NCBI RefSeq assembly: GCF_029227915.1
Contig: NC_079878.1
Coordinates: 17,796,001 to 17,860,000 of the forward strand
Source of the DNA: Hydractinia symbiolongicarpus
Lineage: Eukaryota; Cnidaria; Hydrozoa; Anthoathecata; Hydractiniidae
Length of the DNA stretch: 64,000 nt
Direction: 5' to 3'
Every line of letters begins with the position of its first letter. The first letter of the stretch is position 1. A program made the position numbers and the translations under genes. Shown here piece by piece: positions 56,254 through 64,000 of this stretch. A model generated the notes under the pieces. The model was not told where the DNA came from, did no database searches, and saw nothing but the letters and a program-made list of their open reading frames with translations.

Positions 56254-56905
56254 ATGAGCGATATCAGCAAACTTTATCCGAGTTTGCCAAGTGCACCCGC
56301 AAAGGGCTCTGATCAGGATGAAGGGCAAGTTTTTAGGCTTAAAAAAATAGAGGAAATAGAGCAATATTTAAGGGATGAAATAAAGGAATAGACTCGCAAA
56401 GAAATTTAAAATGCATAACACGTGGGTACGCTTCTGTGACCATGGTCTACATGGTGTAAGTGCTATTACTTCGGGGCTTGGGATTGGAGCTATGGCCTCG
56501 GGTTTAGGGGTACCCTTGGCCTGGGCCATGGGGGGAATCGCCATTGCTGCTGGAGTAGGTCAGGCAAGCCTTAGAAATGCCTCCAAACGGCTACGTGTGA
56601 AATCCAAGAAACATGAAGGTATCAGGCTACTTGCGGAGGCGAAACTAAACTCTGTTGTAGACCTGATCAGCAAGGCAATGGAAAACGGCGTTATTAGTGA
56701 CCACGAGTATAGCCTGATTAGCCGTGAAAAGGAAATGTATATGCTTATTAAGGAACAGATGCGGCAGAGGTTTAATCGTATTGTGAATACTATCAACGAA
56801 CAGGAGAAAGCTCAGTTGGTTGCCAAGGGCAGGGAGGAGGGGAAACAGAAAAACTTCAATCTGTACAGTATGCAAGCACTATATAGAGTCCCCACCTGGA
56901 TATAG
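56254..56905 (+). pseudogene. Conserved membrane protein, one frameshift
   Basis: MSDISKLYPSLPSAP and a charged helix; a frameshift near 56390, then MHNTWVRFCDHGLHG, two hydrophobic segments (ITSGLGIGAMASGLG and LAWAMGGIAIAAGVG) and a long charged helical C-terminus. It is more complete than P1 9562-10166, which has lost the second hydrophobic segment. Likely inserts in a membrane or lines the virion. Confidence 0.7.
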
Positions 56906-56919
56906 ACCCTAATTTGTAT

Positions 56920-56951
56920 TATTTTATAGGTCATACAGGGCCTATAAAATA
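56920..56951. terminator. Hairpin between convergent genes
   Basis: TATTTTATAGG (56920-56930) pairs perfectly with CCTATAAAATA (56941-56951), loop 10 nt; 15 nt after the stop at 56905 and 17 nt from the other gene's stop. Confidence 0.7.
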
Positions 56952-56967
56952 TATGATTTTTTAATCC

Positions 56968-57537
56968 TCACCCAGCAACCTTTTTTTTTAAGTCCTTATA
57001 TCGGACTTCCGTGATATGTACCTGCGGGTAGTGGTTTTTGCCTTGCACATATACTGATAAAATAGCCAGGATGGTGCTGGCTTGGCAAGGTTCATTATAA
57101 GGTACCGGCATGCCGTAAAGTTTTGTTGTAATCGCGTCATCATAGATTTTTAGTTTGGCATTCACATAACGCTCCTTTTTTACAGGCTCTGTTGTCAATT
57201 TCTCGGGAATTAACTCCTCGATCTTTGACCATATTTGACGATACTTCGAGATCCAATCAGAATACTCCTCATAATCAAGGGACATTGCCAGTGCTGCATT
57301 TGCGTTGTATTTGGTCACACCGTGCGGGGACCAGATTTTAGGTGTTTTTACCCTCAAGGTCACCACCAGATCCCGCGTATGATATCCTACTATATATCGT
57401 TTGTCCTTACCTCCGTTGGCAGGCATGGGATCTGATACCGCAATATAGTCTACATTGATATCATCGATATCCGTGAAGATAGCGGCAAATGAGTAGAATA
57501 ATTTAGGTTTAACAAGCTCATTTTAAAATTTCAGCAT
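56968..57537 (-). pseudogene. Conserved Polinton accessory protein, one early stop
   Basis: Start at 57537 in context TATACAATAAAGAAGATG. A TAA follows after four codons, then the frame is open: LFYSFAAIFTDIDDINVDYI, YHTRDLVVTLRVKTPKIW, TTEPVKKERYVNAKL, ILSVYVQGKNHYPQVHITEV. The second half matches P1 8729-9238. The N-terminal half, absent from P1, probably shows the original form. No known domain. Confidence 0.65.
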
Positions 57538-57579
57538 CTTCTTTATTGTATATTTTAAACGACTTCAGAGAATTGCATG

Positions 57580-57732
57580 TCATTGTACATGCACAGCTAC
57601 TCCCGTTATATATATAATACATTCATGGTAGCAGTACCAGCACAACATTTTACCACTTACCACGAGCCTACGTCCGCAGGTACATCTGTCATATGCATCA
57701 AGTACCCTTTCACAGTCGTTACAATGCTCCAT
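57580..57732 (-). CDS. 50-residue cysteine-rich (zinc-ribbon-like) protein
   Basis: MEHCNDCERVLDAYD, then RCTCGRRLVVSGKMLCWYCY: three C-x(1-2)-C pairs that could bind one or two zinc ions. It starts within a few bases of the upstream stop. Too short for confident calling, but codon-by-codon cysteine spacing is hard to get by chance. No copy in P1 or P2, whose corresponding part is different or missing. Confidence 0.5.
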   Translation of the reverse strand: MEHCNDCERVLDAYDRCTCGRRLVVSGKMLCWYCYHECIIYITGVAVHVQ

Positions 57733-57734
57733 CC

Positions 57735-57935
57735 TTATTTATCACAGTTACAGGCGCCATCATCCTTCAGGTCATCAAGACGTTCCCATAGGTCTTAAGT
57801 CCTCTGCTTATTATACTTTTCCCTCTCCGACTCTTGTACGCATGCCAATGTTACAAGCGGTAGAGATAGACCAATGGCGGTAAGGAGGGTCATGAAGATC
57901 ATACTTCTTAAGCTATATTGACAGTTAATGCACAT
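57735..57935 (-). pseudogene. Small membrane protein, one stop
   Basis: MCINCQYSLRSMIFMTLLTA and a hydrophobic helix to LPLVTLACV, then EREKYNKQRT, an in-frame TAA (57795-57797) and 20 more codons with D-rich end CNCDK. The start follows GATAATAATAAATG-type sequence. Unknown. Confidence 0.4.
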
Positions 57936-57941
57936 TTATTA

Positions 57942-57968
57942 TTATCTTACAACATGGTTGTAAGATAA
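57942..57968. terminator. Hairpin 3' of the repeat-protein gene
   Basis: TTATCTTACAAC (57942-57953) and GTTGTAAGATAA (57957-57968), perfect 12 bp, loop ATG. Followed by taacgtttca, as after the hairpin at 58452. Confidence 0.7.
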
Positions 57969-57984
57969 CGTTTCACATGCCTCG

Positions 57985-58437
57985 CTACACATATTTGAGC
58001 ACCTCGGGATCCTTTTCAACGGCCCTATTAAACATGTCATGCGTCTTTAACCGGTTGGGCATATATATAAGCACCTCGGGATCCTTTTCAACGGCCCTAT
58101 TGCACATGTCATGCGTCTTGAAGCGGTCGGGGATATATTTGAGCACCTCGGAATTCTTTTTAACGGGCCTGTTTCACATGTCTTGCGTCTTGAAATCCGG
58201 TAGATACTCGGGCGTATGGGAATACTCCACAATGACTTCGTTGCACATGCCTTACCCCAACGGCCTTTTTGGGACATATTTGGATAGGTAGGCATACTTT
58301 TCAACAGCCCCATTACATATGTCATGCGTCTTGAATGGATCCGGGATATATTTGAGTAGATGTGGATTCTTATCAACGGCTTTGCTGCACATGTCCTGCG
58401 TTTTGGTATGGTCCGTAATACTGTGAAACCAACTCAT
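57985..58437 (-). pseudogene. Repeat protein (DUF4116-like units), broken
   Basis: About six units of 22-26 residues of the type FKTHDMCNRAVEKDPEVLKY(I/V)P. Two stops (Q/H-position TAA, C-position TGA) and frame changes lie in the middle units. Such units are seen in large DNA viruses and resemble DUF4116 repeats; they are thought to form helical solenoids, perhaps for protein binding. P1 8729 has one such unit at its N-terminus. Confidence 0.6.
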
Positions 58438-58451
58438 CTTTATTATAGTAG

Positions 58452-58477
58452 TATTTTACAACATCTGTTGTAAAATA
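58452..58477. terminator. Hairpin between two minus-strand genes
   Basis: TATTTTACAAC (58452-58462) pairs perfectly with GTTGTAAAATA (58467-58477), loop ATCT; 5 nt beyond the stop of gene 58483-58815. Confidence 0.7.
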
Positions 58478-58482
58478 ACGTT

Positions 58483-58815
58483 TCAAGCCAATGCCAGGAA
58501 TTCCTTTTGCGTCAAGTCGCCCCCAAATCTGACGAGGCGTCCCCAATCCGGAGCAGGCCTTCCTTTATATCGCCTTTTGAACAGCCACAGCGATATTTCA
58601 TACGCACTATCATATAACTTTCGCTCTTCCACGTAAGCCAAGCAGCACGCATCTCCACAAAAGTAGCCTTCGTATACGTACTCGCCACCATCGCTCATAT
58701 GGGCAGCCATGTTTTCTTTGACATGAAAAAAGCCAGATTTCGCTGTATGTTTTGTACTTATGGGGCACCTAACTTTGTCGCATAGTTCTACAGAGCACAA
58801 GGAACAGAGTACCAT
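58483..58815 (-). CDS. Cysteine-rich zinc-binding protein (intact)
   Basis: 110 residues. N-terminal CSLCSVELCDKVRC, then FFHVKENMAAH, and a second cluster YFCGDACCLAYVEER, followed by a basic C-terminal half. Spacing recalls treble-clef/FCS-type fingers, including those of viral late transcription factors of the VLTF2 kind, but this is a weak resemblance. It is the first gene inside the P3 terminus and would be well placed as a regulator. Intact while most neighbours are not. Confidence 0.6.
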   Translation of the reverse strand: MVLCSLCSVELCDKVRCPISTKHTAKSGFFHVKENMAAHMSDGGEYVYEGYFCGDACCLAYVEERKLYDSAYEISLWLFKRRYKGRPAPDWGRLVRFGGDLTQKEFLALA

Positions 58816-59137
58816 TTTATATACATTTCAACAAGTACCGAGGATTGCCGAGATTTACAGAGCATGCGTTGATTTTTTATGAATATTAGTAATTTTAGTG
58901 AATTACCCTTTAATATGCGCGTAGTATATTATGGGAATTGTGTTAGAAATATTTTTGGACCTGTTATTCTACCTTGATGACGTCATTGAATATTAGGGAC
59001 TTGTTGTGGGCTATGCAGTGAATAATAGGGACTAGGTCTTGGCTATGCGGTGAATAATAGGGACTGTGCTGGATTTCTTGTGTGCGTGCGCGGGTACGTT
59101 TTAGGGATTGTGCCAGAACATACATTTCCCTATCTCT
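58816..59137. repeat. P3 terminal region
   Basis: GCATGCGTTGATTTTT near 58863 matches the start of the P4 terminal region (62514). One TGACGTCA at 58978-58985. A 32-bp direct repeat (gaatattaggg / gaataataggg) starts at 58988, 59020 and 59052. Ends CATTTCCCTATCTCT at 59137. Confidence 0.7.
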
Positions 59138-62100
59138 GATATCGTGATAAAAGTCTTCTGTTCGAATGTGGTACACGAAGGAGTCCGTGTCCATGTAGCA
59201 TAACTGTAATTTAGAACCATATTTGGGTTGCATATAGTCGCAGTGGAACTCGTACCTCACCATTTTTGAAATATCCAATATAGCCTGTCCTATATACACA
59301 GGCTTGTTCATCTTGAACTCTGTTTTACCCATTTCAACGCCTAGGAGGTACTTGCTGAATCGGCTTCCTCCCTTGAAATTTGGCTTCATGACTAGTTTCA
59401 TATACTTGTCCTCGTTGGTAAGCAGCTGAATGTTGCAGTGACTTCTAATGTTCTCCATCGTCTTCTAAGACACGCTTAACTTCATGAGCTTGTAGAAATC
59501 CTTCTCGAATTCGTTCTTCGCAGCAGTCCTCAGTCTCGTGTTGTAATTTATATAGCCCCTAAGCCAGGGTTGCTGGTTAAACTGGATGACCCTGCGCACT
59601 CTCTTTATTTTAAGCCCATGGATCATAGTCTCATTTAGGGCTCTGATATGTACCACATATCTATGTTTATGCCTCAAATTTGGTACCAGTTTCTCGATCC
59701 TATGGACCGTCGTGCGTTCCGGTAGGAACGGCAACTCGTTATGCGTGTCGTGTAGTCTCTCAGGGTAGTCGATGTCAACTTCTAAAATGTACCCATGCTT
59801 ATTGTCCTTAACGAACTTCTCGATTCGCTTTTCGGTAAAGGTCTCGGTATTTGACAACCATCTGAATCCATTCGTTGGCAGGTCCTGGCTTATAGCTCAT
59901 CCGTATAGGTTGTTGCTATCGAGGTATTGGAGGTAGTAGGAATCAACCTCTGGATCGTACCGGTCTCCCATATACTTGTTGTTAGCCTTGGCATACCGGT
60001 GTACAGCTTGGGTTATACCTCCCGGATACCTTTTTCGAACAACAAGGGCATGTCAGGGTCCGTCAGGAGCTCCAACCTTATCCCGGTATACTTGAGTGTT
60101 GCTTTCCAGGCCAAGCCGGGTGCACTGTAGAAGTGCGCAGGATCGAGCTTGTAATTCGTCAAACACACGTCATGAAATGTTTCAAACACGTCGGCTAATA
60201 GCAAGACGTCTGTGCTGAGGTACACGTCGTGGTAGTCACCCAATATAACCTTATCACCCTCCGGGGTGATGCAATTCCATACCTTTTTCGCGTATTGATA
60301 ATCTTCATCGCTGATACCCTTCATATTCAGCTTGCTGTAAAAGGCGTCCTTGGGAGGTAGCTCCGACTCCTCAAATCGTTGGCAGTCATCCATGGACTCG
60401 TAAGGGTATACGCCCTTCCCACGCATAAGTTTAAATGTATTATCCTTGTTGAAAAACCAGCGAAGATTTTTACACTGTTCATCGTCAAGGTTGCTTGCTA
60501 ATTTGTCTAACGAGGATGGCATGAGTCGGCAACTATCGATGAACCTAGTCTCTATTGTCTTGTACGTTTCTCCATCACCATACCCCATACCTCCAAGCGG
60601 GACCTTGATTTTCACGTTGAAACTGATATATTTTTCAGCATTCTCAGCTATGCACCCAATGTCCTGGGTATCGTACTTCTCACCCAGTTATCGGATAAAC
60701 AGGTGTGAATCGTAGCCGGAAAAATTGTGGAATATCACAGGTATGTGACTTGGTATCTTGTATCTTAGGTTGCAGATCGCGTGCGCTGCACCTCTATACA
60801 GCCCCGTATAGTGACAATGGTCCCTGACCTTTCGGCTATAATCGCAATCGTCAAACGGCTTCATGCAGATGTGGCATTTCGATGCCTCGTCATGTTCCTT
60901 TTTTACGAACTCGGTTAAAAGCATTATGGGTTGCTGCGGGTAGGTATTGTATAGCCGTTTCACCTCGTACTCCGGATGGTTGACGAAACGGGTTACACAG
61001 TCCTCACCCCTGTATACTTTTAGCGGATCTGGTACATCCCCATTATCTCTCGATTCAACTGTGGGAAAGGCCTGTAGGCAGTTTAGGCAAAAGTGCATTG
61101 CATTCCTATTCTTCGAGGTCTCCTTGCCTAGGAGCCTCGATAGACTTTTGACGGCCGTATAGTGACTCTTTTTGTCATCTGTAGCAAGTAACAGATTCAC
61201 CTGCTTGCTACGTCCGCTGTGATGCGATCGCCTCAGGATATTGATTTTCTTTTTCGTCACATACAAGACATTCACCGCAATACCCGGGTTATTCTCCTCA
61301 AACTTGTATATGCTCTTGATGTTTGTCGGAAATTCTCTACCCTCCTAATTGTATAGGTCTACATAGGGTCTCAGCTTAGCGCTTTTTTGTGGATCTTTTT
61401 CAATCTCCGTATGGTGCAGGGATGCTATGATACTCCACCTGAAACACTCCTCATCCTCGTTTTTGGGGTAAATAATTGCCTTTTTCGAAGCTATCCATTT
61501 GGGTAGTTTCATATACGATGAACCCCTTGTTAGCCTCAATTTGTGAAAGTCTATATCAAGGTTTAGGATTCGACTAATCGTGAATCCGCTTTGGAACAAT
61601 GCAGGAAGTTCCACGTGCGTCTTGATTTGAGTAAATATCCTATCCAGCACGTCGTCTACGTCGCTACTCTGGAAGACTGAGGCCATTCTACTGTTGAAGG
61701 CTTTTTTCACCTCAATATTTTCATCGTTGACCCCCTGCGAGTTTGTTTTCTTCTTCCACATGATCCAGAGGGACAACTGTACCTTCGCCGAGCCCATATC
61801 CTCTACCTGATCCCCAATCAAGGTTTTCACGTTGGGTCGCACCATCCCCATATACCCGTCGACGCCGGCTCCCCCTATATCCGGAATGCGGAAACTTCGA
61901 AAGGTCCTGTGGAGAGCATGCTTATGTTCTTGATTAGACTTTGGATATCCTCGAGATAGTCTTCCTCAGCCTCTTTTTCTACCTCGTCATGAAGTGTAGG
62001 TCTCGTGTTGGCTGTCCTGTTATAGAGATTCATCACATTTTGCTTGAAGGCTGCGTAGGTTCTCTTAACCCCCTCCTTTATAGGCTTGGAGACAGCATCA

Positions 62101-62486
62101 ACTAGCCAATTATACCACCCTTTTATCTTATCCCCGACAACCGAACGATTTTTTGACAGTTCCTGTTTCTCGAATAGATCCATCTCGGATGGGGGCAGTA
62201 CCCAGTTTTGCCATTCCCTGATTTTACCTCCGATAGATGGACAGGCCTTCGCCATCTCCTGTCTCTCAAAGAGGTCCATATCCTCTGGTGCTATAGGTTT
62301 AGCTGGTTGTTTAGGTGGCCTCCAAGCAAAATGTGTTACATTCTCCAATAAAGAAATCAATTCGGCCTTGCGTAACCTGTAATACCCCGTAAGTTCACGG
62401 GTTTTCGCGATATTACGTAATTGTTTCACAGTGCGTGTGTTCATTTCTTTATTGTATAGAGTTTTTGTTTTGTCAGAGGATTTCAT
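59138..62486 (-). pseudogene. PolB: SAP-B-family DNA polymerase, lineage B, 3' truncated
   Basis: Domain order as in P2: SAP (RNIAKTRELTGYYRLRKAEL), a duplicated DLFE(R/K)QE segment, HKHALH-like part, CFRWSIIASLH, endonuclease VII/HNH-like HCHYTGLYRGAAH, Exo motif FHNFSGYD, motif A YLDSNNLYG, motif C CYMDTDS. It is cut at 59138, shortly after motif C. Stops: TAG at 61345 (same place as in P2), TAA at 60688, TGA at 59897 in the motif A region and TAG in the motif B region (LMKLSVS-stop). Frameshift near 61900. Confidence 0.85.
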
Positions 62487-62787
62487 TCTGCTCGACTAAC
62501 GCGTCTTGACTGCGCATGCGTTGATTTTTGATCATTATTAGTATCACTATGGAATTCCCCCTGCAGTATGCGCTGGAAATTTACTCATTTTTGTATGATT
62601 TGATGACGTCATCACTCTATAAGGACTTTACCCTACTAAGCACTGCATATACATGGCTAAGCACTGCATGGTAGCGGATAATGGAGATTTGTTGGGGGTT
62701 TGACTGTAGCGCATGCGCTGAAGTACTTGATGTGCGATGTGCGATGTGCGTGCGCGACTGCGCTAGAAGGAACATTTCCCTATCTCT
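62487..62787. repeat. P4 terminal region
   Basis: TGCGCATGCGTTGATTTTT, TGACGTCA at 62604-62611, short repeats of 'taagcactgcata' and 'gatgtgc', and the end GGAACATTTCCCTATCTCT, matching the P3 end. Confidence 0.7.
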
Positions 62788-62805
62788 ATCTTTGAGGATG
62801 TAAAA

Positions 62806-62839
62806 TTTATCTTAAAGCTCTGAGGAGCTATAAGATAAA
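62806..62839. terminator. Hairpin directly before an ATG
   Basis: TTTATCTTA-a-AGCTC pairs with GAGCT-a-TAAGATAAA (14 bp with one A/A mismatch, loop TGAG). The last A of the stem is the first base of the ATG at 62839. Confidence 0.7.
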
Positions 62840-63185
62840 TGAGTGAAGAACCGAGACAAGAAGAGAGAGTCATCAAGAAGCCAGTAAAGCACCTGGGGCG
62901 TGTGGCCCAGGGACACGAGTTGGCGGCACTGATGAAGAATAGAAAGGAAGAAATGAAAAAACAAGAGGGTACTGTAGAACCTACAGTCAAAACCTCTTCT
63001 GGGGCCAGCTCCGTACAGTCAGTCTACATGTATGGCGTAGGTACGGTGGCCGTTCTCGCGATAGGGTTTGGGGTTTGGTACAACTTGGTAGAGGCAAAAA
63101 TGAATCTCACAAGCCAGCGACTCATCCAGAGTCTCAACAGGCCCAGCCTCAGATTGACATCTTCAAGATACATTGTATTTATTGA
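62839..63185 (+). pseudogene. Conserved basic membrane protein, frameshifted near the end
   Basis: VIKKPVKHLGRVAQGHELAA, lysine-rich helix, membrane segment (GVGTVAVLAIGFGVWY). A frameshift near 63115 is inferred because the other frame carries QPQIDIFKIH, matching the IDIFHMR end of P1/P2. Without the shift the frame ends at 63198. Confidence 0.65.
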
Positions 63186-63194
63186 AATAAATAA

Positions 63195-63452
63195 ATGACC
63201 ACAAGCAACGTAACCCCAAAGGAAAAGGAGATTCTGGACATGCTATATGAAACCGTCGTAGACTTTAGTTTAACCTTCGCTTATGTCATGGCAGGTAAAA
63301 GGTTCTTAGGCATCACGAGACCATCTACCAAGATGGATACCAACGATGTCCTTAAGATCGTGGCTTATTTTGCAGCAGGTAGGGCAAGTCGCGAAATGGC
63401 TGTGAAAAAGGGCTGGATTCCCGCAAGCATCGTGCCAAAGCCTCCAAAATAG
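63195..63452 (+). CDS. Small conserved 85-residue protein (intact)
   Basis: MTTSNVTPKEKEILDMLYET, hydrophobic VDFSLTFAYVMAGKRFLGI, FAAGRASREMAVKKGW and end IPASIVPKPPK. Start context AAATAAATAAATG. Third copy of this family in the window. In P1/P2 the packaging ATPase follows; here a zinc-finger frame follows instead. Confidence 0.75.
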   Translation: MTTSNVTPKEKEILDMLYETVVDFSLTFAYVMAGKRFLGITRPSTKMDTNDVLKIVAYFAAGRASREMAVKKGWIPASIVPKPPK

Positions 63453-63466
63453 ACCACCTGATAAAA

Positions 63467-63495
63467 TTTCTGTTTGTCGTATAGAAGAACAGAAA
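63467..63495. terminator. Hairpin after the 85-residue gene
   Basis: TTTCTGTT (63467-63474) pairs with AACAGAAA (63488-63495), 13-nt loop; 14 nt after the stop and 6 nt before the ATG at 63502. Confidence 0.5.
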
Positions 63496-63501
63496 ATCAA
63501 C

Positions 63502-64000
63502 ATGGAGGAGGGTAAAAATTGTTCGAAATGTAAGCACTTTTTATCTATGAATCATTTCAAGATGATATGGTAAAAAAAATGCATCAAATGTTTGGCTGAC
63601 AACAAAGTGTCAAAGGAGCGTACAAGGTGCCGACCCCGCAAGCCTCTACATGAAAACAAGGAACTCATAGCTATGCTGCGAGCTCATATTGAGGCCCAGT
63701 TTTCTGAGGGGATGGACTGGTAACACTATGAGTTTCTTCATATTCATCACAAGGTGCCATTCAAGTATGAAGAAACCGGCAATTCTCCGACGCTTGCCGA
63801 GGTTGCTAGGATAATACACAAATACTCAAGGGCGAAATAAACAGTAATACAAATAGATAAAAAATGTTCGAAATGCAAACGGCATCTTTCCCTAGACAGG
63901 TTCAGGATGAGGGGGAATAGTCGAACAAAAAGTTGCATAGGTTGCTTGGATAAAGCGAATCAGCGGAGTGCCAAAAACAAAGACCGTGATATTGAATACG
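63502..64000 (+). pseudogene. Zinc-finger protein(s), one frame with three TAA stops, partial
   Basis: One frame from the ATG to the window end shows CSKCKHFLSMNHFK ... KCIKCLADNK, a basic stretch, LAEVARIIHKYSRAK, then again CSKCKRHLSLDRFR ... SCIGCLDKA. Each half is a C-x2-C...C-x2-C finger of a type common in large DNA viruses and phages. Stops (TAA) fall at about 63571, 63721 and 63838. Either two small genes, of which the second has no in-frame ATG, or one decayed duplicated gene. Runs off the end. Confidence 0.5.

Larger units (their letters stand above)
54391..59137. mobile_element. Polinton element P3, left half, inverted
   Basis: Starting from the capsid/coiled-coil pair, the genes mirror the P1 left half on opposite strands and continue to a terminus at 59137 (CATTTCCCTATCTCT). 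The capsid gene is cut by the satellite at 54390, and integrase, ATPase and polymerase are missing. Confidence 0.8.
59138..62787. mobile_element. Polinton fragment P4 (polymerase and right terminus)
   Basis: It begins inside the polymerase, just after the P3 terminus, and runs through the polymerase N-terminus to a terminus at 62787. Same orientation and same polymerase lineage as P2. Confidence 0.8.
62788..64000. mobile_element. Polinton fragment P5, internal genes, runs off the window
   Basis: Two genes homologous to the P1 pair 17091-17441 and 16825-17076, here on the plus strand, then zinc-finger coding. The P4 terminus adjoins it directly, without host DNA between. Confidence 0.75.

Overview
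The window looks like animal nuclear DNA, most likely from a cnidarian or another aquatic invertebrate. It is AT-rich and full of repeats, has no bacterial operon layout and no clear host gene, and carries several decayed Polinton/Maverick virus-like elements beside a long satellite array. The cnidarian assignment rests only on the style of the Polinton proteins and is an inference.

Layout. 1-8479 is host flank: tandem and dispersed repeats, a small Tigger/pogo-type transposon (910-2152) inserted in one of them, a CCTTGCC-rich minisatellite, a tRNA-like sequence and a TE-like end. 8480-23021 is a nearly complete Polinton (P1, 14.5 kb) with imperfect terminal inverted repeats. 23022-24104 is a spacer with a second, inverted copy of the minisatellite. 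24105-34861 is the right half of a second Polinton (P2). 34862-54390 is 19.5 kb of a roughly 181-bp satellite with higher-order repeats. 54391-59137 is the left half of a third element (P3, inverted), whose capsid gene is cut by the satellite. 59138-62787 is a right-end fragment (P4) holding most of a DNA polymerase gene. 62788-64000 is an internal piece of a fifth element (P5).

Gene content of the elements: a double-jelly-roll type major capsid protein, a retroviral-type integrase, an A32/FtsK-like packaging ATPase, protein-primed type DNA polymerases B of two different lineages, SAP-domain and BRO-like proteins, coiled-coil and membrane proteins, and small cysteine-rich proteins. The order is conserved: left-end accessory genes, membrane and structural genes, coiled-coil gene diverging from the capsid gene, small membrane-anchored protein, integrase, a variable cargo slot, ATPase, three small conserved genes, polymerase, right terminus. 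Almost every long gene has frameshifts or stops, so these are fossils; only some short genes are intact. I recognised no adenovirus-type protease.

The most notable signal is organisational. Nearly every gene 3' end in these elements is followed by a short perfect inverted repeat, often touching the ATG of the next gene, while the divergent gene pairs have none. This resembles the hairpin rule described for mimivirus transcript ends. Starts are often preceded by AATAAA(N)ATG-like sequence, and every terminus carries TGACGTCA (CRE-type) palindromes.
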